Part shown: positions 54,026 to 64,000 of the stretch, one piece after another
Layout of the letters: each line of letters begins with the position of its first letter
How positions within the stretch are numbered: position 1 is the first letter of the stretch
NCBI GenBank assembly: GCA_032716605.1
Contig: CM064569.1
Span: 12,059,493 to 12,123,492 of the forward strand
Length of the DNA stretch: 64,000 nucleotides
Reading direction: 5' to 3'
DNA from: Paralithodes platypus
Lineage: Eukaryota; Arthropoda; Malacostraca; Decapoda; Lithodidae
Notes under the pieces: generated by a model
What the model was told of the DNA's origin: nothing
What the model saw: the letters and a program-made list of their open reading frames with translations, nothing else
Database searches by the model: none
Translations under genes and position numbers: made by a program

Positions 54026-54096
54026 CATATCGGGATTTGAACCCGGGTCCATTGGATTACCAATCCAGTGGCATGACCACTCCACCACACCTCCCC
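54026..54096 (-). repeat. tRNA-derived sequence (SINE head or tRNA pseudogene)
   Basis: The minus strand reads GAGGTGTGGTGGAGTGGTC (A box), an anticodon arm GGATT-GGT-AATCC, and a perfect B box GGGTTCAAATCCC. The anticodon position would be GGT (Thr). The acceptor ends do not pair, so it is not an intact tRNA gene. An (AC)13 tract follows at 54118-54143. Confidence 0.6.
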
Positions 54097-54149
54097 TGTT
54101 AGTAACTACTGTACTAACACACACACACACACACACACACACCTGTTGA

Positions 54150-55010
54150 CACTACTAATTAGACCAGATAACATACTAACATGCTATCACACACCTGCTA
54201 CGTTAGTGGTTACAGAGGGAATGGAGTATTGCAATATATAACTGGGGTTGTAGTCAAAATAACGTGTAGAATAAACAAAATATATGGAAATATAATATGT
54301 ACATTATTGTAGCTGTTCGAATTAGCATATACAGTACAAACATTGATTAGTAAAAATAAAGAAATCAGGGACGGTATGAAATCGTCGTAGCTCTACAATT
54401 ATTAACTTGGATGTTCTCTGTATGTAGGATAAATTTATATTTAGCCGGCCTCTGACCAATTTGCACAGGTAGTCTTTGCTCGGGGCTTATATTGACACCT
54501 ACCACTAGACAATTATGATCATGAGCACACCATTTACAAAGTGAGTGGCCAAATTCGAATATCCTAAGAGGGATAGGACACAATAGATATTATATAATCC
54601 ATGAAGTACTAGATTATGCATAAACAACATTTAGATCTCATGTCGGGAAGTCTGCAACTCACAATGATGTCATGAAGGTGCTGGGATTGTATTAGTTCCC
54701 ATAATTATACAACCTTTTTCTTCAATTATACGAGCTTAGTTGAATTATGGTGTTATCTGGAGGTGGTGTGTGTATTGTGCTGATCAAATAACAGGCTATC
54801 GACGTAAATGAAGCTCTTATGTTCATTTGTATAGTTTAAGATATTTATGATAAGAAGCTTTCATTATTGAAGTGTTGGAATAATATCAGAAAACGTTAAA
54901 AAAGTATAGCAGTTACTTCTAGGACATTCAAAAATGGTTATCCCACAAATGGTAATAATTTAACTTATCTATATATTACCTGCCGTCTTGATCACCAAGA
55001 TGGTAACGTA
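54150..55010. other. Unassigned AT-rich DNA
   Basis: Nothing recognised on either strand. Confidence 0.3.
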
Positions 55011-55014
55011 AAAT

Positions 55015-55205
55015 GAATCGCATCTATGTTCCTCTGTCACCAGTCCTGCCGGCCCCCCACCTCACTTTCAATCTGCCTCTCCATCTCTGCCCTTCCACCT
55101 CTCTGTCATACACTATGTTGGTCATTCTCTCGATCACCATATACTCCATATGACTGAACCACCTCAAGGTGTTTTTCTTCACATTAAACAGCACATTCAC
55201 ACCAC
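55015..55205 (-). pseudogene. Fragment of the RTE-like LINE (family of 20447-22067)
   Basis: The minus strand encodes VKKNTLRWFSHMEYM and YDREVEGQRWRGRLKVRWGA, matching LRWFGHMERM and EGQRGRGRPNMRW of the LINE at 21800-21930. Only the extreme C-terminus remains. Confidence 0.75.
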
Positions 55206-55209
55206 ATCC

Positions 55210-57695
55210 TGTTAATATACAAATAAAGCATAATCCTAAGTGACGTCGAGTAATACAAAATATTATATAATCTGGAATACAAATAAAGACACTGTTGTAC
55301 TAGCAAATAAATATTTGCGTAAAAATCTAGTATTGTGCTGCACTAAGCTGTCAGCCTGTTGTCATGGAAATAGTCAAGGTGTATGAAACAGTAAAACATT
55401 ACTATTTAAGGACAGACCAAACTTTCAATATCTCTTGATATATTATAATGATTCAACACACTAAGTTGGACTAACGTTATGGTATATTTGGTTCAATAGC
55501 ACTGATGTTGCTTGTTTTCGTGTGTATTTTTTAACTAAAGTGCACTAAAGCATAAGGTGTGGGTTCCACATTCACAGGTATAACGTTATGTTCATTAATG
55601 TTAGTTAATAAAACATACCTGACAAAACTGAATAAAGCCTGACTCTAAAACTGTGTTCATATTATGTGTCCAAAGCTTTAGCAATTCTTCTACAATATCC
55701 AAAATATGAAGGTAAGAAGCAACCATTTAGTGTAACCATACAAAAGGTGCTATACACATGAGATATCTTTGGTAGATCCTAGTATCACAGAGTAAGATCC
55801 TGTGTAGCGGGTAGAACTATTTTTCAGATGCCTATTTACTAAGACACTTTGAACGATATATTTAACCTTAACCAAAACCTAACCTAACCTAACCTAGTAT
55901 ATTAGTGGACTATTTATGAATGTAAAATGTAAAAATATATTGGAATATTACCAAATTATTGATATAAATACAGGTCTACCCTCTACACAGGATTATACCT
56001 CACACAGTCGTGGAGATCAAAAGTAAAGTAACACCATCACAACACGAAATAAGAGTTTATTTTGATTAAGATGGTGTAAGTTCAAGATTTGACCTAGTAC
56101 ACGAGTTTATATTTGACATTTTGACATTTTCATAACATTACGAATAAGAGAGATCCTTGCTAAGCTCAATACACGTAAATTACAATAACAATATTATTTT
56201 AAATAATTAGAATAAAACCAAATTTCTTGAATAAATTCTGTATTAATGTATGCGGTATTAACCCTAAGAGTTAGCATGTTTCACTTGCATAATTATATTA
56301 GCAGTAAACATAGGTTATTAGATGTAGTAAGTCACATAATCAAGTGGCATATAGCAAGCATAACAAATAATGACAATTATCCCTTTCATTTCGATAGCGT
56401 AATGTTCATTAATTTTTGGCTAACAGTAGACTATCTTTATGCTTAGGAAACTCCAACTCTTGAAACAAAACGTGCATAATTAAACTTGTTTCTAGTAAGT
56501 CTTTGCGTCCCTCCGTTCGTTTCATAATTGCATGAAATAGTATGATGACAGCCAAAATAATATAGAACGGACATATTTGAAGCCAAATTGTTAATACAGA
56601 ATCGACACAGAATTATGTGGTGTAGTGATTCATACACACCCTACCAGAATGTGAAAACACGTTTCTTTAGTATTGTTATGACTGACAGTAGAGGCTTCTA
56701 GTCCTTGGACTAAGACAATTAAATACTCAGCACCTCCGTAGCCTCAACTCGTAAAACAGCCTATCGCAACAGAACAGAGCTCATACGCAACATCCAGGCT
56801 CTCTGGGGACCAAAGCTGCAGACAATCCCCCAACTGGTTCTGTTATACAAACGATGCAAATAACTGGAACCCCTAGTTTTGGTGAAAAAAATATCTTGAG
56901 CCACAACTATCATCACAACTCAGTACTGAATGGCATTACTGAGGAGGATCCTTTCTAAGCTGCACAAAGAAGAGAAAGCTTTGATTTAATGTACGTAAAT
57001 AAAATTACGGTAAATACATGCCAAAAATACATGCCAAAATAATGAATTAAGTATCAAGCATAAACATATGAATAAAGGATCAAACAAACACCTATCAACC
57101 ACCACCCACCTAACTATCTTAATAATCGTTGAGGCGTCCAGCTGAGCCGACTTCAACTCAACAGGTTTATAATTGTGCTAGTGTTCGTGCTAAGTGGAAA
57201 AATAATACCCAGGTAGGCAACACAGCCTACCTGCAGCACACTGTAACCCAAATATAAAACGCCAAAGTCTATTTTGTCCAGCCTATCAGTTGGTTTGGGC
57301 CGATGTAATCTCCCTGTAGCTGGAAGACTATTGTAGTCCTCCACCCTCTACTTTGAATCAAGCATTCCCAATAGACTGGACCCCTAGCTAAAATAATGCA
57401 CATACAAAAAATAATGATCGGATGGGAATTAACACACTCCAGTGCAGGAATAAAATAAAATAGTAAAGAGTACTAAGTCTAGTTATTATGCCAGCGAGGA
57501 ATAATGATCTTACCTCTCCAGTATACTGCCTACCTTAACAATACAAGGCCAATGTTGCGGCTCTAGCTAAACACAGAAGAGAAGAAACATATTATATGGA
57601 AAAACAATATAAATGCAGTCACAATACGAGGGAGAAACAAACCACACACACCCCTTAGAATCTGTCTGATGTTATGTTAATATGCCAATGAATAA
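55210..57695. other. Long unassigned AT-rich stretch
   Basis: No protein domains, tRNA-like elements or clear repeats. A short CCTAA-type tract (AACCTAACCT) lies near 55875. Any host exon here would be too short for me to see. Confidence 0.3.
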
Positions 57696-57699
57696 ATAT

Positions 57700-57885
57700 A
57701 TGCCAAGAAAGAAATAATTAAATAAGCAAATGCCAATAAAGAAAAAAGCGAGAGATAGAGGTTACTCCCTCGAAACCTTAAAGCGGACTGATTAGATAAA
57801 TAATCAAATAAACAAATGCCAGTAAGAGAAAAGCGAGAGGTAGCTGTTACTTCCTTAATAGTTGGAATCGGACTGACATTCCTAC
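57700..57885. repeat. Two-copy imperfect tandem repeat, ~100-bp unit
   Basis: AAATGCCA followed by AAAGCGAGAG and GTTACT..CCT, with CGGACTGA, occurs at about 57727-57794 and 57814-57882, diverged. Confidence 0.6.
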
Positions 57886-57889
57886 AGCC

Positions 57890-59550
57890 GGAATTTACTA
57901 AGGCCGGCAACTGAAGGCGTTACTCATAAAGAAGGATAGAGGCATAGAGTACAGAAAGATAGAGCTGAAAGCGTGACGTCACACAGTTATTTTGCCGCGC
58001 ATCCTAGGTATTTGGTGGCAGCACATCAGTCGTATTTCCTTATTAGATACTCCTTGATATCTGTGCACCTGGCTTGTCTGCAGTGTTACCAAAATTTAGG
58101 GAAATTCCGAAAAATGAGGGGGCAATAGATTAAAGAGGGAACGTCTTTAAGAGTGATTTAATGTTGGTAACAAAACTTGTAAAATATTGGAAATAAATTA
58201 GATATATCAAAACAGAGGAAAATATTAGGAATACATAATTATACAATATAAAAAATACTTATATATGATGTAAGCTGTATAACTACAAGCAACACAACAA
58301 GAATTAAAATGTAATTTTGAATAAATAATAGTTACATGTTATGTAGATGTTAATTTATAAAGTTGCAGTAAAACAGGACATTTCACGAAATACGTTCATT
58401 GGTTATACTTACGACATCTAGGGATATTTTGACCCAGCATGTTTGACGTTGGCAACTCCCCACTCTCACAAAAGCAATGGTGGGGGTAGAAGAGACGTGG
58501 TTGTGAACCTCCTCATAATGATGACAATTTCACGATGATCTGGCCTTTAGAGTAGCTTCTACTTATGTCTATTTAACTCTGTCATGTCTATAGAGTCTCT
58601 GGATAGCATAGAATTGATTATTAATTAACCCTGGAAAGGCGAGAACACTCTTATGAGGTTTTGGTGGGCAAAGGCGGGAACACTCTTAACCCACTGAACC
58701 CCAGCTAGTTTAGAATAAATGTACATCGAGAGACCAGCTGATTTGGCCATTGTTTTTTTATATAGGCTTATATAGGTGAGAAATGAAGAATAACACAAAA
58801 AAACACTCACCTCGGTCATTTGGGGGTCCTATGGGGCCGGGGGAGGGGGGCAGCCTCAGTCATCAGCTGATACCGGGCGGCCTTCAAGATTCCTGCCCGG
58901 CTAGATACAGCTGAGCGCGGCAGCATGGCAGAGGTACGATGCGTCCAGTTTTCGAGTGACGGTTATTTACACCACCCGAGCATCATGTGTGCCTTCATAG
59001 TTCAGATATTAGCAACATACACACTACCAGCTGAATGACACCCGACTTCCCCTTCACTCACTCTCACTTCTATTATGACTCTCTCATGTACTCTGTTTCT
59101 TGATTTTATACTTTACCGTATATTTTATAGTTAGAATATGAGTGTTACACATTGTTTTAGGCACCTTTGACTTAGAAATATGGGTTTTGACGTATTCTTA
59201 GTGGGGAGACAGGGGAGGTGGTGGTGAAGGCAGGGGGAGTGGGGGAGGACCAATGTACACATAAACTTGCTGTGTACGTAGCAACATGACACTATCTCGT
59301 CTCTTCTTATCCCTACCATGAGCTGGCGGAATTTTGAGGAATGCCGTGGGGTCTGGGTCATCCTCCTCCTCCTCTGAGTCAACTATGTTATGGGAAGCGT
59401 TAGGGGAGCGATAAACATAGCGAGGCGACGAGGTAAACAAGGTAACTGGGCCGGGAGGGAGGTGGGAGGCCGCCCAGTCCTTCCACTCCCGCGCTCTCTC
59501 TCCCCACTCCCCACCGCGGCGGGACTTGGGTATTGCCAATTGATAAGTAT
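57890..59550. other. Unassigned; GC-richer near 58830-58990 and 59200-59520
   Basis: GC-rich patches with CCCGGC and GGGAGG motifs could be an old promoter or repeat. Frames there have no recognised domain. Confidence 0.3.
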
Positions 59551-59552
59551 TG

Positions 59553-59795
59553 CCACTGTTGGGAAACATCATAAGGTATATCCCATATGAATTTGAACCC
59601 TCTAGCTACCATAGGATAAGAAAAAATAAGCACAAAAGTGGCAGTGGGATAACTGGGTAAGCTGGCTTTCTCCATCTGCCCTTACTCACCCGCGCGGATG
59701 AGCTAGGGGGTTGCGCGTACCGCCACTGTTCGGCAACATCATAAGGTAGTTTACCATCCTCAACCCTCTAGCTACCATAGGACAAGAGTAAATAA
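59553..59795. repeat. Pair of diverged direct repeats (~80 bp)
   Basis: GCCACTGTTSGGMAACATCA ... ACCCTCTAGCTACCATAGGA occurs at 59553-59632 and 59720-59795. A third internal similarity, GCGCTGGGGT / GTGCTGGGGT, lies near 59825 and 59870. Probably an old duplicated non-coding segment. Confidence 0.7.
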
Positions 59796-60120
59796 TTTCG
59801 AAATAGCGGACGCAACGTATGCGGCGCTGGGGTTTAGCGTTACATACATTGCCGACGCATACGCTGTGGTGCTGGGGTCCCGTGGGTTGAGAGGGAAGGC
59901 CTAAACAAAACATTTTAAAAGACCCCAGTAGCAGTTAAAACATTTTTTTTTTGTCTCTCCATACCTCATATCACTCCTCCACATACCCTCCTTCCCACAT
60001 TACCCCCCCCCCCATTCAAGTATCACCTGTTTTCCCTGTTATTCCCTTATTCATTGGTATATTTTTGTGTAAACATCTCCAAACCGATCCTAGGCTGTGG
60101 TCATGTGTGTGTTACGTAAG

Positions 60121-61825
60121 TGTTACGATCCAGGTTCTCAAAGACACAGGGCTCTTCAACATTGGACTAGATAATGGCAAAATGCAACAACGGTAACACT
60201 AGATCCAACCCCTGCCTTAAACACTGGAAAACAAAACACCATTACCGCCCTGAGTCGTGCCTGGACAACGAGGTATCCTATGACTCGGTAACTGGTGCAC
60301 ACACACTAGGCTGACGCTCGATGAAAGAGCCTATTCTCAAACAGTAAAAGATTACTCGATTAGGTTACACAAAGAAAAGATAGTTAACGTGATTAATTAA
60401 CGTTACGGTAGATACTCAAATAACTGGCACTCCTGTATTAAAGAAAGTGCAATGCTAGTCCTGCAACATCAACTGGAAACTTCTGAAATAAGTCTGATGC
60501 TGGGAAGATGTTCGTAAAGAATCTTGAACAATTATAATGCAGAATACGGGTCACAACGAATGCTAGGACATATAGTAATAATAGGCAGGCGAATAATAAA
60601 GACTGCGCAAAGGTAGTAATGCTCGACAACTAAAGAAATGCTTCGTGACACAACGCAACAGCCTACTTGGGTTGTGCAACTCAACAACAACCCCGGCTCA
60701 AAAGTGCAGTGAATAAAAATGTTGCATACATATAATAATGGGGGCTTATCTCTAACCAGTGTCTGCTCAGTTAATAAAGTCTAGCAGGGGTATCAAGGCA
60801 GGGCAACAATGGGTGAGCATGCGGCTCGTAGCCTAACGTTGTCCGAAGGTGGTATAATGAAGATTACGTTATATGACGGGGATGCTCTCTTGATAAATCT
60901 AGGTCTCTAGTACCTAGTTCTATCCTGGCGATCCCTCAGAAGTCAACACAAAGAGGCAGCACTATGTTGTGAGGGATAGGCTATGGCCCTCTCACACCAC
61001 AGCGCTGCGCTCGCAAAGTAAACCCACCCGAAGACAACTTAGGCTCACACAGTACCTGTCGATGTCGTGCAGGGCTTAGCTAACACTGCACACATCGGAG
61101 ACAACGACACAGTAACCTTACCCCTAGTCTAGCTTTAGATAACCAAGCAGAATCACTCAACACCTTGCCAGGGAGACATATACCGGTCTACAACCTTCCC
61201 GAGAGAGGACACATACGGAAAAGTCCGTCTCTCTAACCCTCAATAAAGCATAATACCTCCTTAACCTAATACATGGAAATCTCTGAGAGCTTCGCGTACA
61301 ATACGACTGGTCGACGGTGAACGTCTATGCTGAAACCAGAAGGGATGTTGAGTTTAATAAAGATTAGAGAATGAGAAAGGAGAAGTCGAGCGAGAGAAAT
61401 AGTATGCAAAGTGGCGAGTATGGGGGACAAAATTGCAAAGGATGTAGGCGATACGCGTGTCAGGCAAGCTCTGAGCTGGTAAAAAACATGAGGGCGCGAC
61501 GGGAAGGGACTAGTTGACCACCCGGCCGCCAACGCCGTCAGCGCCCAAGCGAGCCGCGTCATAGCTCACCTCGCTGCCAGGTGTACTCCCTCACCCTCTC
61601 TCGCTCGCCTCCCACACAAGCAACATTTATATTATAGCAAATATAAAATATAAGGTGCGGTCACAGACCAAAACAAAGACCATTTCTAGACTGTCTGTGG
61701 CAACACGACACTAATTACATAAAGCAGATCATTCTAGGACAACTGTAGCCCATCCCCCCATCCTGGCGAGCGCCAGCGAGCTGCAATGCCCCACACAACC
61801 ATTCTGTTAACGCCGGGAGGCGTCA
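60121..61825 (-). repeat. 3' LTR of element B (~1705 bp)
   Basis: It starts TGTTACGATCCAGG and shares CAACAACGGTA, GACTCTAT-like and other blocks with LTR A. The inner end is placed at CGTCA before a C run (61825-61837) that, read on the minus strand, is a G-rich polypurine tract followed by the LTR start. The exact inner end is uncertain by a few bases. Confidence 0.7.
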
Positions 61826-62327
61826 CCCCCCCCCCCCAAGATATGGGACACTCAACCATGAGCCCATATCTGAACAGGCAGAATGTCGCTAGAATCTGCC
61901 ACTCCTAACCACTCTGCCACTCATGGAATGCAAGCTCAGTCTCCTCAAAAAAAATACAACATTTATATATAAAACAAATCTTATCACCCTTCCCAAATAT
62001 AATACATTAATTCATAACATTGTGCTCCCAGAGCGAGCTTTAAGAAGCACAGCCTACTGAGGGAAAATCATCTGCACTCAGTACTCAGCTACAATATTAT
62101 CTTAAAATTAATTATCAAAAAGAAAGAGTTTTTATTTAATTTTTCATATTTTATTTTAATGTTGTTTTTGGCGGCTACTATAGATGTAGCCTAATTTTCT
62201 TCTAATCAAAGCCAACAACTCCTGCCCTGCGACCCTACGCTGATGCTACACACGCGAGCCAACAAGCACCAGCGCAAAAATACACTGCGAGCCAAGACAG
62301 GAGGCTATACCAACATACTGTGGTAGC
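61826..62327 (-). other. 3' untranslated region of element B
   Basis: Non-coding, with AAAAAGAAAGAGTTTTTAT near 62115 shared with element A. The frame ends at the right edge of this stretch. Confidence 0.55.
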
Positions 62328-63926
62328 CTACCCCGGATCCTCCACCCGCGACAAACAGTCCGCAATCACATTCTCACAACCGGCAATATGGCGAATGTCT
62401 AAGTTGTACTCTTGCAACATGAGCGACCATCTGGTCAGCCTCATATTCCGGTTGTGGAATTGATTGAGGAATTTAAGCGGGTGGTGGTCGGTATACACTA
62501 CCACGACTGGCCCATAGGCAGGAACATAGACCTCAAAGTGTCTGAGCGCTAACACGATTGCCAGCAGTTCCTTTTCAACAACCGAATAGTTTTTCTGTGC
62601 TGAATTAAATTTCTTTGAAAAGAAACTGACTGGATGCTCAAGACCTTCCTCATCTGTCTGCAAAAGTACGGCACCAGCCCCTACTCCGCTGGCATCATTC
62701 GCCAACTGAAATGGTCGTTCAAAGTCCGGGGCCCTGAGGATAGGGTGAGTGCATAAAAGGTGTTTAACTACTCGAAACGCCTGCTCACACTCAGGTGCCC
62801 AGCGGAACTTTTTATCTTTAGCTAGTAGACCTGTCAAAGGAGCTAACACAGTAGAATAACCTCTTATAAAGCGGCGGTAATACCCAATCATGCCCAAAAA
62901 TCTCATGATCTGCCACTGGGTGGTCGGCCTGGGGAACAAGTCGATAGCCTGTATCTTCTGTTGGGGCGGGCTCACCTGCCCTAACCCAACCTCAAACCCC
63001 AGATACTGCACCGTGGCTTGCACAAAGTCACACTTGCCCAGATTAACCACCAAGCCTGCTTTACTAAGTTGACTAAATAAGGCTTCTATGTGCTCACAGT
63101 AACTTTGGAAATCGTTTTCATAAATGATCACGTCATCAAGGTAGACAGTACAGTTTGGGATGTCTGCTACGATGTCGTTCATTAAGCTCTGGAAAGTGGC
63201 CGGTGCATTTTTCAGACCATATGGCATCACGTTGCAACGGTAAGTACTGCCATCCACCACAAACCCGCATACCTCTTTAGCCCGCTCAGACAGTGGTACT
63301 TGCCAGTAGCCTTTGACGAGGTCTACCTTGGTCAAGTACCTTGCTTTCCCGATCTTATCCACACTGTCATCCACCCGGGGAAGAGGATATGCGTTGGTGG
63401 GGGTCAACCCGTTCAACCGCCTAAAGTCAATGCAGAACCGAACTTTTCCATCAGGTTTGGGCTGCAGAGTGACAAGGAGAAGTCCACCGTACTGCCCCCT
63501 TCTCGATCAAGCCTCTCGCCAGCATATACTCCAGCTCATCCCTGAGCGCTGGGAGTTTAATGGGTGGCACCCGATAAGGTATCGACTTGAAGGGGGGGTG
63601 CTCTCCTACATCGACGTCATGCACCGCTTGAGTAGTGAGGCCTGGGTGCTCGGCAAATACAGTGGGGTATGAATCGAACAGGCGCTGCACTGCCACCTGC
63701 TGTTCCTCCGGCAGGTGCGCCAGAGCATCATCCGCACATTGGCTCGAATTCCCCGCCCACTGATCAGCCGAGACATGACAATCCCAGTTATCATCCACCT
63801 GGTCATTGCTGCCCCCCTCTCCTTCTCCACCATGACCGCAGCAGGTCAACACAGGGACAGCTAGTGACTCAGGTGGGCGCCTCACATACTCCTTCAACAA
63901 ATTAATGTGGCATAGTTGGTTACGCT
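62328..63926 (-). pseudogene. Element B reverse transcriptase and RNase H
   Basis: From the right: QLCHINLLKEYVRRPPE (integrase tail), SADQWAGNSSQ, HPGLTTQAVHDVDVGEHPPF and GAVRWTSP (to about 63470). After a one-base insertion the frame continues MNGLTPTNAYPLPRVDDSVD, TKVDLVKGYWQVPLS, MPYGLKNAPATFQSL, TVYLDDVIIYENDF (YLDD), GYYRRFIRGYS and RNase H (LANDASGVGAGAVLLQ, VEKELLAIVLALRHFE, YTDHHPLKFLNQFH), ending VEDPG. The first RNase H Asp motif reads N-D-A-S-G where A has T-D-A-S-G; the Asp remains. At the place of A's 19-base G run, B has normal codons (VSPPQQKIQAI). Confidence 0.85.
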
Positions 63927-64000
63927 TCTACCGGTCTGGAGTGGCAACGAGGTAATCTAGATCGGAGATCTTTGACACCACCCGATTAGGCCCAGCGTAC
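63927..64000 (-). pseudogene. Element B integrase C-terminal end (edge of window)
   Basis: Reads SDLDYLVATPDR followed by a TAG near 63927 where element A has CAG (Gln) in DRQKK. It directly precedes the RT part in the same frame. Only about 25 codons are inside the window. Confidence 0.75.

Larger units (their letters stand above)
60121..64000 (-). mobile_element. Ty3/Gypsy element B, Gmr1-like relative of A (partial)
   Basis: The 3' LTR (60121-61825), 3' untranslated region, RNase H, RT and the integrase C-terminus are present in minus-strand order, and the element continues off the right edge. Integrase again precedes RT. LTR ends (TGTTACGATCC) and the 3' untranslated region resemble element A, while the protein is clearly diverged, so the two are separate families or subfamilies. 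The left flank GTAAG (60116-60120) would be the target duplication. Confidence 0.85.

Noticed and set aside
54150..59550. Host gene exons
   Set aside because: No domain-like translation with plausible splice sites could be recognised; absence cannot be proved by eye.

Overview
The window is eukaryotic, repeat-dense DNA, most likely from a decapod crustacean. The guess rests on the element mix: DIRS, BEL/Pao, several Ty3/Gypsy lineages, a Penelope-like element, piggyBac, Tc1, tRNA-derived SINEs, long AC/GT/TA microsatellites and long poly-G runs. I found no convincing host protein-coding gene; nearly every recognisable coding stretch belongs to a transposable element. All family names come from motifs read in translation, not from a search.

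Layout. 1-3027: 5' part of a minus-strand BEL/Pao element (protease start, Gag, leader, primer-binding site, LTR). 3541-5602: ruined minus-strand Ty3/Gypsy reverse transcriptase split by a 642-bp TA-flanked MITE and probably by a TTAA-type insertion. 5933-7446: a plus-strand core-promoter-like cluster, then tandem repeats. 7447-15079: minus-strand Ty3/Gypsy element A, with long LTRs and domain order Gag-protease-integrase-RT-RNase H, i.e. integrase before RT (Gmr1-like). 15080-18850: piggyBac region with a long open transposase frame. 19126-33350: minus-strand DIRS element (Gag, RT/RNase H, tyrosine recombinase) split by a plus-strand Gypsy element D (20392-29407, 5-bp target duplication). D carries a LINE in its 5' LTR (9-bp target duplication) and a second LINE inside Gag. 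33541-41600: SINE heads, a Tc1 remnant, two decayed LINEs and microsatellites. 42080-46735: a Penelope-like element with the GIY-YIG nuclease at the N-terminus and an intact 1026-codon frame between 0.87-kb direct repeats. 47993-49067: a large palindrome, two hammerhead-like motifs and short direct repeats. 49318-53215: second copy of the LINE family seen inside D, itself interrupted by another TA-flanked MITE. 53600-60120: small retroposon pieces and unassigned AT-rich DNA. 60121-64000: minus-strand element B, a relative of A with the same integrase-before-RT order, running off the right edge.

The elements do not form a pathway; they record successive insertions. Frames that remain open over their core domains are the Penelope-like protein, the piggyBac catalytic region, the DIRS RT/RNase H and the LINE at 23468-26059. 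The most notable items are elements A and B (integrase first, SCAN-like Gag in A), the Penelope-like element with permuted domains, and the DIRS > Gypsy > LINE nest whose junctions can be read to the base.
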